Shown here piece after piece: positions 1 through 6,560 of a DNA stretch of 7,054 bases. The stretch is taken from NCBI GenBank assembly GCA_021159525.1, contig JAGHEC010000471.1:1-7054 (forward strand). The letters are read 5' to 3'. Numbering within the stretch: the first letter of the stretch is position 1; each line of letters begins with the position of its first letter. The notes under the pieces are model-generated. The model saw only the letters and a program-made list of their open reading frames with translations, was not told where the DNA came from and searched no databases. The position numbers and the translations under genes were made by a program. This DNA comes from Deltaproteobacteria bacterium (lineage in GTDB: Bacteria; Desulfobacterota; DSM-4660; Desulfatiglandales; Desulfatiglandaceae).

Positions 1-110
1 GAAAAATCTTCCTGCCCCGGTGGTACGGTCGCTGTTATCCCCCCAATCATTGAGCTGATGCGATTTTGTCTTATAAGTGTATCAGGGAGATCTCAAGACC
101 CCGCGAACGG
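1..110. other. Edge segment after the last gene; no identified product
   Basis: These bases follow the flavoprotein stop. Several frames are open to the window edge: on the minus strand an ATG at 50 begins MIGGITATVPPG without a Shine-Dalgarno sequence, and a second minus frame reads LNDWGDNSDRTTG. On the plus strand a frame runs from base 1 to a TGA at 130-132, overlapping the 3' end of the flavoprotein gene. None is recognisable. GAGATCTC (89-96) is a perfect eight-base palindrome, but no hairpin with a T-tract is present, so no terminator can be called. Confidence 0.3.
70..96 (-). promoter_or_regulatory. Weak sigma-70-like promoter candidate after the operon
   Basis: On the minus strand, TTGAGA (91-96) and TATAAG (70-75) each match the consensus at five of six bases, separated by 15 bases, which is shorter than the preferred 17. 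It lies just after the flavoprotein stop and would read towards the left edge. With only two short boxes and poor spacing this may be chance. Confidence 0.2.
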
Positions 111-1451
111 TTACATCTTTTTCAGGAGCTGAGTGGCTGCGGTGAGCATGGGGTCCCAGACCGGGCTGAACGGAGGGGCATAAGCCAGATCGCACTGACT
201 GAATTCCTCCACCGTGAGTTTGGCATGAAGGGCCACGGCTGGAGCGTCAATCCGGTGTGCAGCCCCTTCCCGGCCCACCATCTGGACACCTAACAAACGA
301 CCGGACCGCTTGTCCCCCACCATCTGCACATGAAGGGTGGCAGACCCGGGGTGGGCATGGGCGCGTGACCGGGCCTGAATGGCCACATCTACCGGATCAA
401 ACCCTGCGTCCCCGGCCTCCTTGACCGACAGACCGGTACGGGCCACCTGGAGATCAAAGACCTTGAAGACTGCGGTCCCTGCTACCCCGTCGAGGGAAAC
501 AGCCTTGCCGACAACCGCATCCGCCACAGCCCACCCGCCCCTGTTGGCCCTCAGGGCCAGGGGAATCCACGTCTTTTTGCCGGTCACCACATGATAGGCA
601 TCCGCGCAATCCCCGGCCGAATAGATGTCAGGAACAGAGGTTTGCATGCTTCGGTCCACCGCAATGGATTTCTGAATGCCGAGAGCGAGCCCTGCATCCT
701 CGGCAATCCGGCTGTTGGGCGTAACCCCGATGGCCACAATTACCATCTGCGCATCCAGCTCGAGATCCGGGCAGATTATCTTGAGTCCTGACCCTGTCTT
801 TTGGATGCTTTGTACCTCGTGGCCCGCATACATTTTTGCACCATGCCGCTCGATCTCTTCTTTCACGACCCGGGAAAGGGACCCGTTCATCCACGGTAGC
901 AAAACCGGTCGGGGTTTGACCATTTCGACATCCAAATCCCTTGACCGGAGGGCCTCGGCCATCTCCAGCGCGATATATCCCATTCCGATGATGACCACCT
1001 TTTTCACCTGATGGTTTACGATAAATTGTTTGATCTTCCTTCCATCCTCAAGGCTCTTGAGACCCATGACCCCTTCCTCGTCAAATCCGGGCAAATCAGG
1101 GATAATGGGGGATGCGCCGGTGGCAATCAGGAGTTTATCATACGCCAGTTCAAACGGATCGCCTGTTACGGTCCTGCCTCTCACCTTTTTTGCCGCAGGG
1201 TCGATGGCCTCGGCCCGATGTCCGGTCTTTAAGTCGATCCCTTGCTTTTCCCTGAACACATGGGCGTGCCGCACCACAAGGTCGTCTATTTCCCGGTCCG
1301 CTTCAGCAATATTGTAGGGCATGCCGCAGGCGCTGTAGGAGACGTCCGACGTCTGTTCCAGGACAGTTACCTCCATATCAGGCTGATTCCGCTTGGCCCT
1401 GCTGGCCGCACTCATCCCTGCCGCATCCCCGCCTATAATGACAAATTTCAT
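111..1451 (-). CDS. CoA-disulfide reductase / NADH oxidase-type FAD flavoprotein
   Basis: This 446-residue protein belongs to the single-cysteine branch of pyridine nucleotide-disulfide oxidoreductases (CoA-disulfide reductase, NADH oxidase, NADH peroxidase, NAD(P)H sulfur reductase). Motifs in order are FAD-binding GGDAAG (7-12), the redox-active SYSACGMPY with Cys 42, ATGASP (110-115), NAD(P)H-binding GMGYIALEMAEAL (156-168) and FAD-binding YSAGDCA (277-283). The dimerisation domain ends with LAYAPPFSPVWDP (422-434), whose Tyr424 matches the region carrying active-site tyrosines in CoA-disulfide reductases. There is no fused rhodanese domain. ATG at 1451 has AAGGAG nine bases upstream and 13 nt separate it from the DUF364 stop. 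It is the last recognised gene of the operon. Which substrate it reduces (CoA disulfide, polysulfide, O2 or peroxide) cannot be decided from sequence. In an anaerobe, thiol/persulfide redox or oxygen protection is plausible. Confidence 0.92.
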   Translation of the reverse strand: MKFVIIGGDAAGMSAASRAKRNQPDMEVTVLEQTSDVSYSACGMPYNIAEADREIDDLVVRHAHVFREKQGIDLKTGHRAEAIDPAAKKVRGRTVTGDPFELAYDKLLIATGASPIIPDLPGFDEEGVMGLKSLEDGRKIKQFIVNHQVKKVVIIGMGYIALEMAEALRSRDLDVEMVKPRPVLLPWMNGSLSRVVKEEIERHGAKMYAGHEVQSIQKTGSGLKIICPDLELDAQMVIVAIGVTPNSRIAEDAGLALGIQKSIAVDRSMQTSVPDIYSAGDCADAYHVVTGKKTWIPLALRANRGGWAVADAVVGKAVSLDGVAGTAVFKVFDLQVARTGLSVKEAGDAGFDPVDVAIQARSRAHAHPGSATLHVQMVGDKRSGRLLGVQMVGREGAAHRIDAPAVALHAKLTVEEFSQCDLAYAPPFSPVWDPMLTAATQLLKKM

Positions 1452-1464
1452 GGTCGCCTTCTCC

Positions 1465-2187
1465 TTATCTCATCATGGTCAGACGCCTGACGCCTTTGAT
1501 CTGTCTGAAATTGGCCCCCTGGCTGACGCACTGCAGCACAAGCTCGGGATCCACGACCCGGGTCCCCGAGACCGCATCCACCCCGTAATCCAGGAGTACA
1601 GAGGAAAGGGGCGCGGTATCCCCCAGCAAGACTACAAAGGCATCCGGACGGCGCAAGCCGAGCAGCCCTTCCAGTGTGTGATGGGTAAGAGATGTCCCTG
1701 TGATGGCCACTACATCGGCCTCCGGGATCACTGATCCTGCGGCGTCCTCCCCCAGATCATCGTCCTGAGGATTCTTCTCGATGACCCAAACGCGGCGCGC
1801 TGTTTCGCGGATCCTCGGTATGAAGGGGAAATGTCCTACGATAGCCACCTGTTTGCCCCGGCCCTTCTCCATGATCAGGTCCGCGGCGTTCAACTCCTGG
1901 CAGGCCTCCATATCCACGTCAAGGAGGGAATTGATAGCGGCCATGCCGATGGCGGCCTCCAGGATACGGGGGGAATAGGCCAGTTTGACCAACTCCCCGG
2001 CGCTCTTTTTTAAAAGGCTCCCCGGTTCCGCCACCATCGGGGGGGGCTGGCGAAGGGCATCCTTAGGGAGGGTTGCAGCCAGTCCGCAGTCTTGCGTTAC
2101 CACGGCAGTGTGAAAGACGCCCTGGCGGATGTCTCGGACCGGCGCATTCATGGTCAACTGTGATGTCAGATCATCCAGGATGGTCAT
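1465..2187 (-). CDS. DUF4213/DUF364 protein, putative heavy-metal chelation
   Basis: This 240-residue cytoplasmic protein has the two-part architecture of the DUF364 family. An N-terminal DUF4213 region (about 1-85, enolase-N-terminal-like fold) contains the HTAVV and CGLA segments. The C-terminal DUF364 domain (about 90-235) contains VGHFPF (117-122), TGTSLTHHTLEGLL (163-176) and a GDTAPLSSVLLDYGVDAVSG region (189-208). A structural study of a Desulfitobacterium member proposed heavy-metal or metallocofactor chelation; the biochemical function is still unproven. The start is ATG at 2187, with GAGG about four bases upstream, a rather close site. It sits between moaA and the flavoprotein, with gaps of 28 and 13 nt. 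Adjacency to moaA suggests a link to molybdenum, tungsten or another metal, which is inference. Confidence 0.9.
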   Translation of the reverse strand: MTILDDLTSQLTMNAPVRDIRQGVFHTAVVTQDCGLAATLPKDALRQPPPMVAEPGSLLKKSAGELVKLAYSPRILEAAIGMAAINSLLDVDMEACQELNAADLIMEKGRGKQVAIVGHFPFIPRIRETARRVWVIEKNPQDDDLGEDAAGSVIPEADVVAITGTSLTHHTLEGLLGLRRPDAFVVLLGDTAPLSSVLLDYGVDAVSGTRVVDPELVLQCVSQGANFRQIKGVRRLTMMR

Positions 2188-2215
2188 AAAACCTCGGCAT
2201 CCAGAAATCAGCGCT

Positions 2216-3193
2216 TCATCCCCCGATGCTGTGCATCTCGCGGACGCATTTTCTGGGACCCTGGGTCAGCAGGCCGTGGTCCTTGGGCTTATTCCGGATG
2301 GTCCATTCAATCAGCTTCAGGATGGCCTCATCCCCTTGGCCTTCTCTAAGGGGGGTCTTCAGATCGGTCTCCTCATCCGAGAACAGGCATCCCCGAAGAT
2401 TTCCCTCTGCGGTGAGCCGCAATCTGTTGCAGGCCGAGCAGAAATGGTGGCTCAGCGCCCCGATAAGTCCGATCTCCCCCCTGGAGCCATCCATCTTGAA
2501 TCGCTTAGCAGGTCCGTCATAGGGATGGGAATGAACAGGCGCCAAATTTCCCAAAGAGAGCAATTGCCGATAGATCTCATCCGTGGAGATGAAGGTCTCG
2601 GGATTCCACCCGTTTTGCCCGACAGGCATCAATTCAATGAATCGGATGTGGTAGGGCCTTTTCCTGGCCAGGTCTGCGAAGTCGAGGATCTCATCATCGT
2701 TCATCCCCTTCATGGCCACCACATTGATCTTGATCGGGTCAAAGCCTACCCGTTCTGCCTCTTCGATCCCCTCCCAGACCTGTTGAAAGCAGTCCCTTCC
2801 GGTAATCTGGAAAAACCGCTCCGGCCTGAGGGAATCAAGGCTGACATTGATCCGGCAGATTCCGCACTTCCGAATATCCCCGGCATATCGTTTGAGCAGC
2901 ACCCCGTTGGTGGTGAGGGCGACCTCTTTCAGCCCCTCGATCCGGCAAAGACGCTCCAGGAACCCGGCAAACCCCTTCCGCACCAGGGGCTCCCCACCTG
3001 TCACCCTTACCTTCCGGATCCCCCGCTGCACGCAAAGCCGTACGAGATGGAGCATTTCCTCATAGGTAAGGATCTCGGAATGCGGCATAAACCGGATACC
3101 CTCTTCAGGCATGCAATAGATACATCTAAGATTACACCGGTCCGTCACAGAAAGGCGCAGGTAGTTGATAATGCGATGGTTTTTGTCCTGCAA
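2216..3193 (-). CDS. moaA: GTP 3',8-cyclase MoaA (molybdopterin biosynthesis)
   Basis: MoaA is a radical-SAM enzyme that rearranges GTP to 3',8-cyclo-7,8-dihydro-GTP, the first step of molybdopterin (Mo/W cofactor) synthesis in the cytoplasm. The protein is 325 residues, the usual length. The radical-SAM cluster motif CNLRCIYC has Cys 20, 24 and 27, followed by TGGEPL (65-70) for SAM binding, LTTNG (93-97) and VSLDSL (117-122). The second, substrate-binding [4Fe-4S] site has Cys 252, 255 and 269 in a CSACNRLRL...GCL context, including the conserved arginines of NRLRL. The C-terminus ends in the catalytically important Gly-Gly tail (HSIGG). All key residues are therefore present. The TTG start is used with a strong GGAGG site. 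The DUF364 gene follows after 28 nt. No other moa, moe or mob genes are in the window, so the remaining pathway must be encoded elsewhere. Confidence 0.97.
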   Translation of the reverse strand: MQDKNHRIINYLRLSVTDRCNLRCIYCMPEEGIRFMPHSEILTYEEMLHLVRLCVQRGIRKVRVTGGEPLVRKGFAGFLERLCRIEGLKEVALTTNGVLLKRYAGDIRKCGICRINVSLDSLRPERFFQITGRDCFQQVWEGIEEAERVGFDPIKINVVAMKGMNDDEILDFADLARKRPYHIRFIELMPVGQNGWNPETFISTDEIYRQLLSLGNLAPVHSHPYDGPAKRFKMDGSRGEIGLIGALSHHFCSACNRLRLTAEGNLRGCLFSDEETDLKTPLREGQGDEAILKLIEWTIRNKPKDHGLLTQGPRKCVREMHSIGG

Positions 3194-3200
3194 TAAAAAT

Positions 3201-3205
3201 CCTCC
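3201..3205 (-). promoter_or_regulatory. Ribosome binding site supporting a TTG start for moaA
   Basis: GGAGG lies seven bases upstream of TTG at 3193. No ATG or GTG exists in frame between the preceding in-frame stop and the conserved RIINYLRLS segment, so TTG is the only start that yields a complete MoaA. Confidence 0.8.
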
Positions 3206-3256
3206 ACAATCTCCCGAAAAGCACGCTCAAAGAGGCATACCGGTCCGATCCCGGCG

Positions 3257-3628
3257 TTACCACCGCCACCTGCCGCAGCCTTTCTTGCCGAAACCCCTTC
3301 CCCTGCAGCCCCCCTCACGCCTGAACCCTCCACCCATTCGGGTCAGTCTCCACAGAAGATCCATAAGGTCCTCGTCCAAACCGGCATGGTAAAACGTCAT
3401 ATTTTCAACAGGCCTTCTCGCGAGAAGGTCGTAGCGCCTTCGTCTCTCCTCATTCCCCACCACATGATAGGCCTGAGTGATCTCCTTGAGACGCTCTTCA
3501 CACTGCGGATCCCCGTTGTTTCGGTCGGGATGGTATTTCAAGGCCAGTTCGCGATAGCTTTTCTTGATCTCCTCGGCCGAGGCATCAGGCCTCACACCAA
3601 GAATATGGTAATATTCCTTTGTCTCCAC
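3257..3628 (-). CDS. Short J-domain (DnaJ-like) co-chaperone with Gly/Arg/Cys-rich tail
   Basis: This is a 123-residue protein with a complete N-terminal J-domain at residues 4-68. It shows YYHILGV, the KKSYRELALKYHPDRN helix with HPD at 33-35, the helix III segment EITQAYHVV and the final RRRYD. J-domains stimulate the ATPase of a DnaK/Hsp70 partner. The protein lacks the CxxCxGxG zinc fingers and C-terminal substrate domains of DnaJ. Instead, residues 99-123 are a Gly/Arg/Lys-rich tail with Cys 108 and Cys 118, ending in WRW. The start is GTG at 3628, with GGGAG nine bases upstream and an in-frame TAG three codons before it. The moaA start lies 63 nt downstream. The tail is odd, and a sequence error or frameshift near its end cannot be excluded. 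It may be a dedicated co-chaperone for the neighbouring metalloproteins; that is inference. Confidence 0.85.
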   Translation of the reverse strand: METKEYYHILGVRPDASAEEIKKSYRELALKYHPDRNNGDPQCEERLKEITQAYHVVGNEERRRRYDLLARRPVENMTFYHAGLDEDLMDLLWRLTRMGGGFRREGGCRGRGFGKKGCGRWRW

Positions 3629-3686
3629 GGTTCTACACTCCCATCAGCAACCCATAAGGAAGAAGATGCTGAACTATAGGCCAGAA

Positions 3687-4526
3687 TCAGATCTTCTTCA
3701 AGACAATATCGCCCTCGCACACCCCGATGTCATCAGCAATGACACGGCATTTGGTCTTCAGGAGAAAAAATATGGGCCGAGTCTCATTGGAGAGGGCCTC
3801 GTAGTTTCCCTGGCCCTTACTGATAATGCACCCGGCTTGCTGATAGATTTCTTTGAATTCACTGCTGCATGTTCCCAAGATAGTCCCCGGCGCATCGGTC
3901 CCGGAGGAGATGATGCGAGCCGCCTTATCCACGCCCGCGGCCACAGCGTCCTCACGGGTTGCGTCGTTAATTACCGGGACCTCCCTGACTGCATAAATCA
4001 CCGGCCTGTTCAGCTCCTCAATCAGCACCCGGTCAAAGACGCACTCCCCGGCGTTGTCCCCGAGATAAAGAATCTCGTCGGCCTCTCCCACGGCCTCTCT
4101 GAAAGAGGGATAATCCCATATAGCGGCCTCCTTCTCAATGGCCGCGTCGATTTCCTCCCGGAGGTCAAAGGCCCGGTTGGGACCGAAATCAATGACATTC
4201 CCGGCAATGGCGACCCTTACGGCAGTGGCAAGCCTGTCCTGGGACGCCTCTACGCGTTCCTTGAGAAAAGGATACAGGACCAGGGCCTCCCGGGTGCTTT
4301 CTTCCTTCGCTTCCCTGAAGGGGTCCCGGTTCCCTGTGATCTCGGCCACCTTTTGATAGATCCGCCTCCCGCTCTCCGGCGGCGTGCTCTCCAGGGGAAT
4401 ATCGGCCAGCATCCGGCCGACTTCATCCAGGACCCGCTTGATCATGGCCTCATCCCGGGTCGCGTTTCTCGCGGCCCTCAAGGCCTGGGACAAAAAACAG
4501 GGAAGGCAATCGAGATAGGTCCGCAC
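3687..4526 (-). CDS. DUF89/ARMT1-like metal-dependent phosphatase (AF1104-type)
   Basis: This 279-residue protein is a full-length member of the DUF89 (ARMT1-like) family of damage-control phosphatases, metal-dependent hydrolases of phosphometabolites. The N-terminus carries CLPC (Cys 7, 10), typical of the short prokaryotic AF1104-like subgroup. The core shows AGNVIDFG (108-115), LGDNAGE (155-161), an NDAT segment (187-190) and KGQGNYE (237-243). By family knowledge, Asp157, Asn158 and Asp188 are the likely metal ligands. The start is GTG at 4526, the first possible start after an in-frame stop, with GAGG nine bases upstream. An ATG at 4533 is out of frame and too close to that site. It lies 70 nt after the zinc-ribbon gene and 58 nt before the J-domain gene. 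The substrate cannot be read from sequence. In this operon a repair or recycling role for a damaged cofactor precursor is plausible but unproven. Confidence 0.92.
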   Translation of the reverse strand: MRTYLDCLPCFLSQALRAARNATRDEAMIKRVLDEVGRMLADIPLESTPPESGRRIYQKVAEITGNRDPFREAKEESTREALVLYPFLKERVEASQDRLATAVRVAIAGNVIDFGPNRAFDLREEIDAAIEKEAAIWDYPSFREAVGEADEILYLGDNAGECVFDRVLIEELNRPVIYAVREVPVINDATREDAVAAGVDKAARIISSGTDAPGTILGTCSSEFKEIYQQAGCIISKGQGNYEALSNETRPIFFLLKTKCRVIADDIGVCEGDIVLKKI

Positions 4527-4596
4527 CCGTCATATCCTCAGACACCAGATCGTCTTCCTGAACACATTGTCTCCTGCGCCTTCCAGAAGCACACGG

Positions 4597-4812
4597 CTAT
4601 TCCCTGGTCATGGCAGTGCCGCACTTGGGGCACGTCTGCTCATAGCAGGGGACCCCTAACTGGTGAGCGACTTTTTCACCGCAGTTGGGACACACGCAAA
4701 AGCCCCCCGGACCTGCCCCAAAACCGCCTCCCATTCCCCGGCCGCCTCCGCCCATGCCTCTTCCTGTCCCGGGTCCTTGACCCCTGGGTCCTGTTCCGTC
4801 ACCTCTTGGCAT
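4597..4812 (-). CDS. Glycine-rich small zinc-ribbon protein (MPRGDGTGP-type N-terminus)
   Basis: This is a 71-residue protein in two parts. Residues 1 to about 38 are almost entirely Gly, Arg, Pro and Met, beginning MPRGDGTGPRGQGPGTGRG, a tag also seen on DUF5320-type small proteins that accompany NifX/Mrp-like genes in anaerobes. Residues 39-71 form a zinc-ribbon-like module with CPNCG (Cys 41, 44) and CPKCG (Cys 61, 64). Two further cysteines, 39 and 56, leave open an Fe-S or other metal site instead of zinc. There is no signal peptide or membrane segment. The ATG lies seven bases after a GGGGGG run preceded by AA, which can serve as a Shine-Dalgarno sequence, 29 nt downstream of ATPase B. 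The position suggests a partner of the ATPases or a metal carrier. The function is not established for the family, so this is inference. Confidence 0.82.
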   Translation of the reverse strand: MPRGDGTGPRGQGPGTGRGMGGGGRGMGGGFGAGPGGFCVCPNCGEKVAHQLGVPCYEQTCPKCGTAMTRE

Positions 4813-4841
4813 GACAATGCCCCCCTTTCTTTCCGAAAATG

Positions 4842-5708
4842 TTAGATGCCGATATCGCTTGCCAGATTTTCCCAGATTTGTTTCACGGCCTGGCAGCCCT
4901 CTGAGCCGCTGTCAAACTCAACCACGGTCTGGCCTTGAACCATGGCCTTGGTAAAGGCCGGATCAAAAGGAACCCTCCCCATAACGCGCACGCCTTTTCC
5001 CCGGGCAAAGGCCTCAATGGCCTCTCCCTGTTCGGGATTCAAGTCGAATTTGTTGATGCAGACCATGGCCGGGATCCTGAAAAAGGCCGCCAGTTCAGCC
5101 ACCCGTTCCATATCATGGCGGCCGGAAACCGTGGGTTCGGATACGATGAGCACCCCTGCGGCCCCGCCGAGGGACGCAATCACCGGGCAGCCGATCCCCG
5201 GGGGCCCGTCCGTGAGAAGAAAATCCAGGCTTTTTTCTTCGGCAAGCTGCTTTCCCTGCTGTCGAATCAGGGTAACCAGCTTTCCAGAGTTCTCCTCCGC
5301 AATCCCCAAGCGGGCATGGGCCATAGGCCCGAACCGGGTATCGGAAAGATACCACTCGCCGCAGGTGTTCAAGGGGAAATCAATGGCCCCTTCCGGACAA
5401 AAGTAACAGCAGACGCCGCACCCCTCGCACTCGATGCTGTCCACTACAAAATCTTCGCTGATCGCGTCCCAACGGCACAGATCGCGGCACAGGCCGCACC
5501 GGGTACACTTGTCCTGATTGACAACCGCCGTGTGTCCCGACTGAAAATCGTGTCGTTCACGGATCGTCGGGTTCATAATCAGATGGAGATCGGCCGCGTC
5601 CACATCTGCATCACACAGGACCTTGTTTGCGGCAAATGAGGCAAAAGCCGCGAGGATACTTGTCTTGCCGGTTCCCCCCTTGCCGCTGATAACGACAATT
5701 TCTTTCAT
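4842..5708 (-). CDS. MinD-family P-loop ATPase with inserted 2[4Fe-4S] ferredoxin domain (ATPase B)
   Basis: This is a 288-residue paralogue of the preceding ATPase with the same architecture. The deviant Walker A GKGGTGKTS lies at 9-17 and DADVDAADLHL at 33-43. A ferredoxin insert has Cys 68, 71, 74, 78 and Cys 94, 97, 100, 104. Then come DGPPGIGCP at 167-175 and SEPT at 190-193. Cys 101 is an extra cysteine inside the second cluster motif, giving adjacent cysteines at 100-101. As in ATPase A, the first cluster motif lacks the usual Pro after its fourth Cys. The ATG has AAGGAG eight bases upstream (5717-5722), and only 15 nt separate it from the ATPase A stop, so the two are surely co-transcribed and possibly act as a heterodimer, as MinD-class proteins commonly dimerise around ATP. 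The likely role is ATP-dependent assembly, delivery or redox control of a metal-sulfur cofactor. The exact target is inferred from neighbours only. Confidence 0.93.
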   Translation of the reverse strand: MKEIVVISGKGGTGKTSILAAFASFAANKVLCDADVDAADLHLIMNPTIRERHDFQSGHTAVVNQDKCTRCGLCRDLCRWDAISEDFVVDSIECEGCGVCCYFCPEGAIDFPLNTCGEWYLSDTRFGPMAHARLGIAEENSGKLVTLIRQQGKQLAEEKSLDFLLTDGPPGIGCPVIASLGGAAGVLIVSEPTVSGRHDMERVAELAAFFRIPAMVCINKFDLNPEQGEAIEAFARGKGVRVMGRVPFDPAFTKAMVQGQTVVEFDSGSEGCQAVKQIWENLASDIGI

Positions 5709-5723
5709 TGAAACAGCTCCTTT

Positions 5724-6560
5724 TCACGCAGCGAGTTTTTCGATTCGATCATACAGGCCGCGGAATTTTTCCTTCCATTCGGGCATGGCTTCCACAATCA
5801 TCTCCCCCCTGGAATAGGCCTCGGCAATACGCCTGTCAAACGGGATTTCCATCAACACCGGGACATCTTGCTCCCGGGCGTAGGACCACGCCTCGTCATT
5901 TCCAATATCCGACCGGTTGATGACCAGACCGCAGGGGATCCCCAGGATCTTGACCGCACCCACGGCCAGCTTGAGATCGTGCAGACCAAAAGGCGTAGGC
6001 TCTGTCACCAGGAGTATAAAGTTGGCCCCCTTCATGGAGGCAATCACCGGACACGAGGTCCCCGGAGGGGCATCGATAATAGTCAGTGCATCGGGTCGGG
6101 CATACTCGCGGACCTTTCGGATGAGGGGGGGAGACATGGCCTCTCCCACCCGAAGCCTTCCATGGACAAACTCAATCCCGTTGCGCCGGCCCCGTTCGAT
6201 CACGCCCAGTTCCCGGCCCACCTCTGTAATGGCCTTTTCAGGACAGACCATCATACATCCGCCGCAACTGTGACACAGTTCGTGAAACGGGAGCACAGTG
6301 TCGCCGATGACCACAATGGCCTTGAACTGACATATCTCGCCGCATTTTCCGCACAGGTTGCATTTATCCATATCCACCTCCGGAACCGGGGTGGTAATGG
6401 TCTGGACTTCTTCTATGATCGGTCGGAGAAAGAGGTGTGCGTTGGGCTCCTCCACATCGCAATCCAGGACCTGGACATCGGGCCCCATAGACGCAGCCAG
6501 GTTGGTCGCCACGGTCGTCTTCCCGGTCCCCCCCTTTCCGCTGGCAATACTAATAATCAT
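5724..6560 (-). CDS. MinD-family P-loop ATPase with inserted 2[4Fe-4S] ferredoxin domain (ATPase A)
   Basis: This is a 278-residue cytoplasmic ATPase of the SIMIBI/MinD-ParA class. The deviant Walker A GKGGTGKTT lies at residues 8-16 and includes the signature lysine. A DCDVEEPN segment follows at 33-40, the switch II-like DAPPGTSCP at 163-171, and a TEPTPFG loop at 186-192. Between the first and second nucleotide motifs sits a bacterial ferredoxin insert with two CxxCxxCxxxC motifs: Cys 67, 70, 73, 77 and Cys 96, 99, 102, 106. The second is followed by Pro; the first is not. This is enough for two [4Fe-4S] clusters. There is no C-terminal CPxC of the Mrp/NBP35 scaffold type, so any cluster role likely runs through the ferredoxin domain. 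The start is ATG at 6560, chosen by its AAGGAG site and by the conserved N-terminus. ATPase B follows after 15 nt and is a diverged paralogue. Similar ATPases occur in orange-protein loci of Desulfovibrio. The substrate is not known from the sequence. Confidence 0.93.
   Translation of the reverse strand: MIISIASGKGGTGKTTVATNLAASMGPDVQVLDCDVEEPNAHLFLRPIIEEVQTITTPVPEVDMDKCNLCGKCGEICQFKAIVVIGDTVLPFHELCHSCGGCMMVCPEKAITEVGRELGVIERGRRNGIEFVHGRLRVGEAMSPPLIRKVREYARPDALTIIDAPPGTSCPVIASMKGANFILLVTEPTPFGLHDLKLAVGAVKILGIPCGLVINRSDIGNDEAWSYAREQDVPVLMEIPFDRRIAEAYSRGEMIVEAMPEWKEKFRGLYDRIEKLAA

Noticed and set aside
89..96. GAGATCTC palindrome as a terminator after the flavoprotein gene
   Set aside because: It has no loop and no T-tract, so it does not fit a rho-independent terminator.
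2129..3196. 355-codon open frame on the plus strand
   Set aside because: It is antisense to moaA, whose catalytic motifs are all intact. The product has no recognisable domain.
4531..4533. ATG at 4533 as the start of the DUF89 gene
   Set aside because: It is out of frame with the conserved CLPC-containing N-terminus and only two bases from the GAGG site; GTG at 4526 is in frame and properly spaced.
3666..4814. 382-codon open frame on the plus strand
   Set aside because: It lies antisense to the DUF89 and zinc-ribbon genes, both of which have clear family motifs and ribosome sites. The translated product shows no recognisable domain and is a GC-rich shadow frame.
4935..5639. 234-codon open frame on the plus strand
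   Set aside because: It is antisense to ATPase B within strongly conserved coding sequence and has no recognisable domain.
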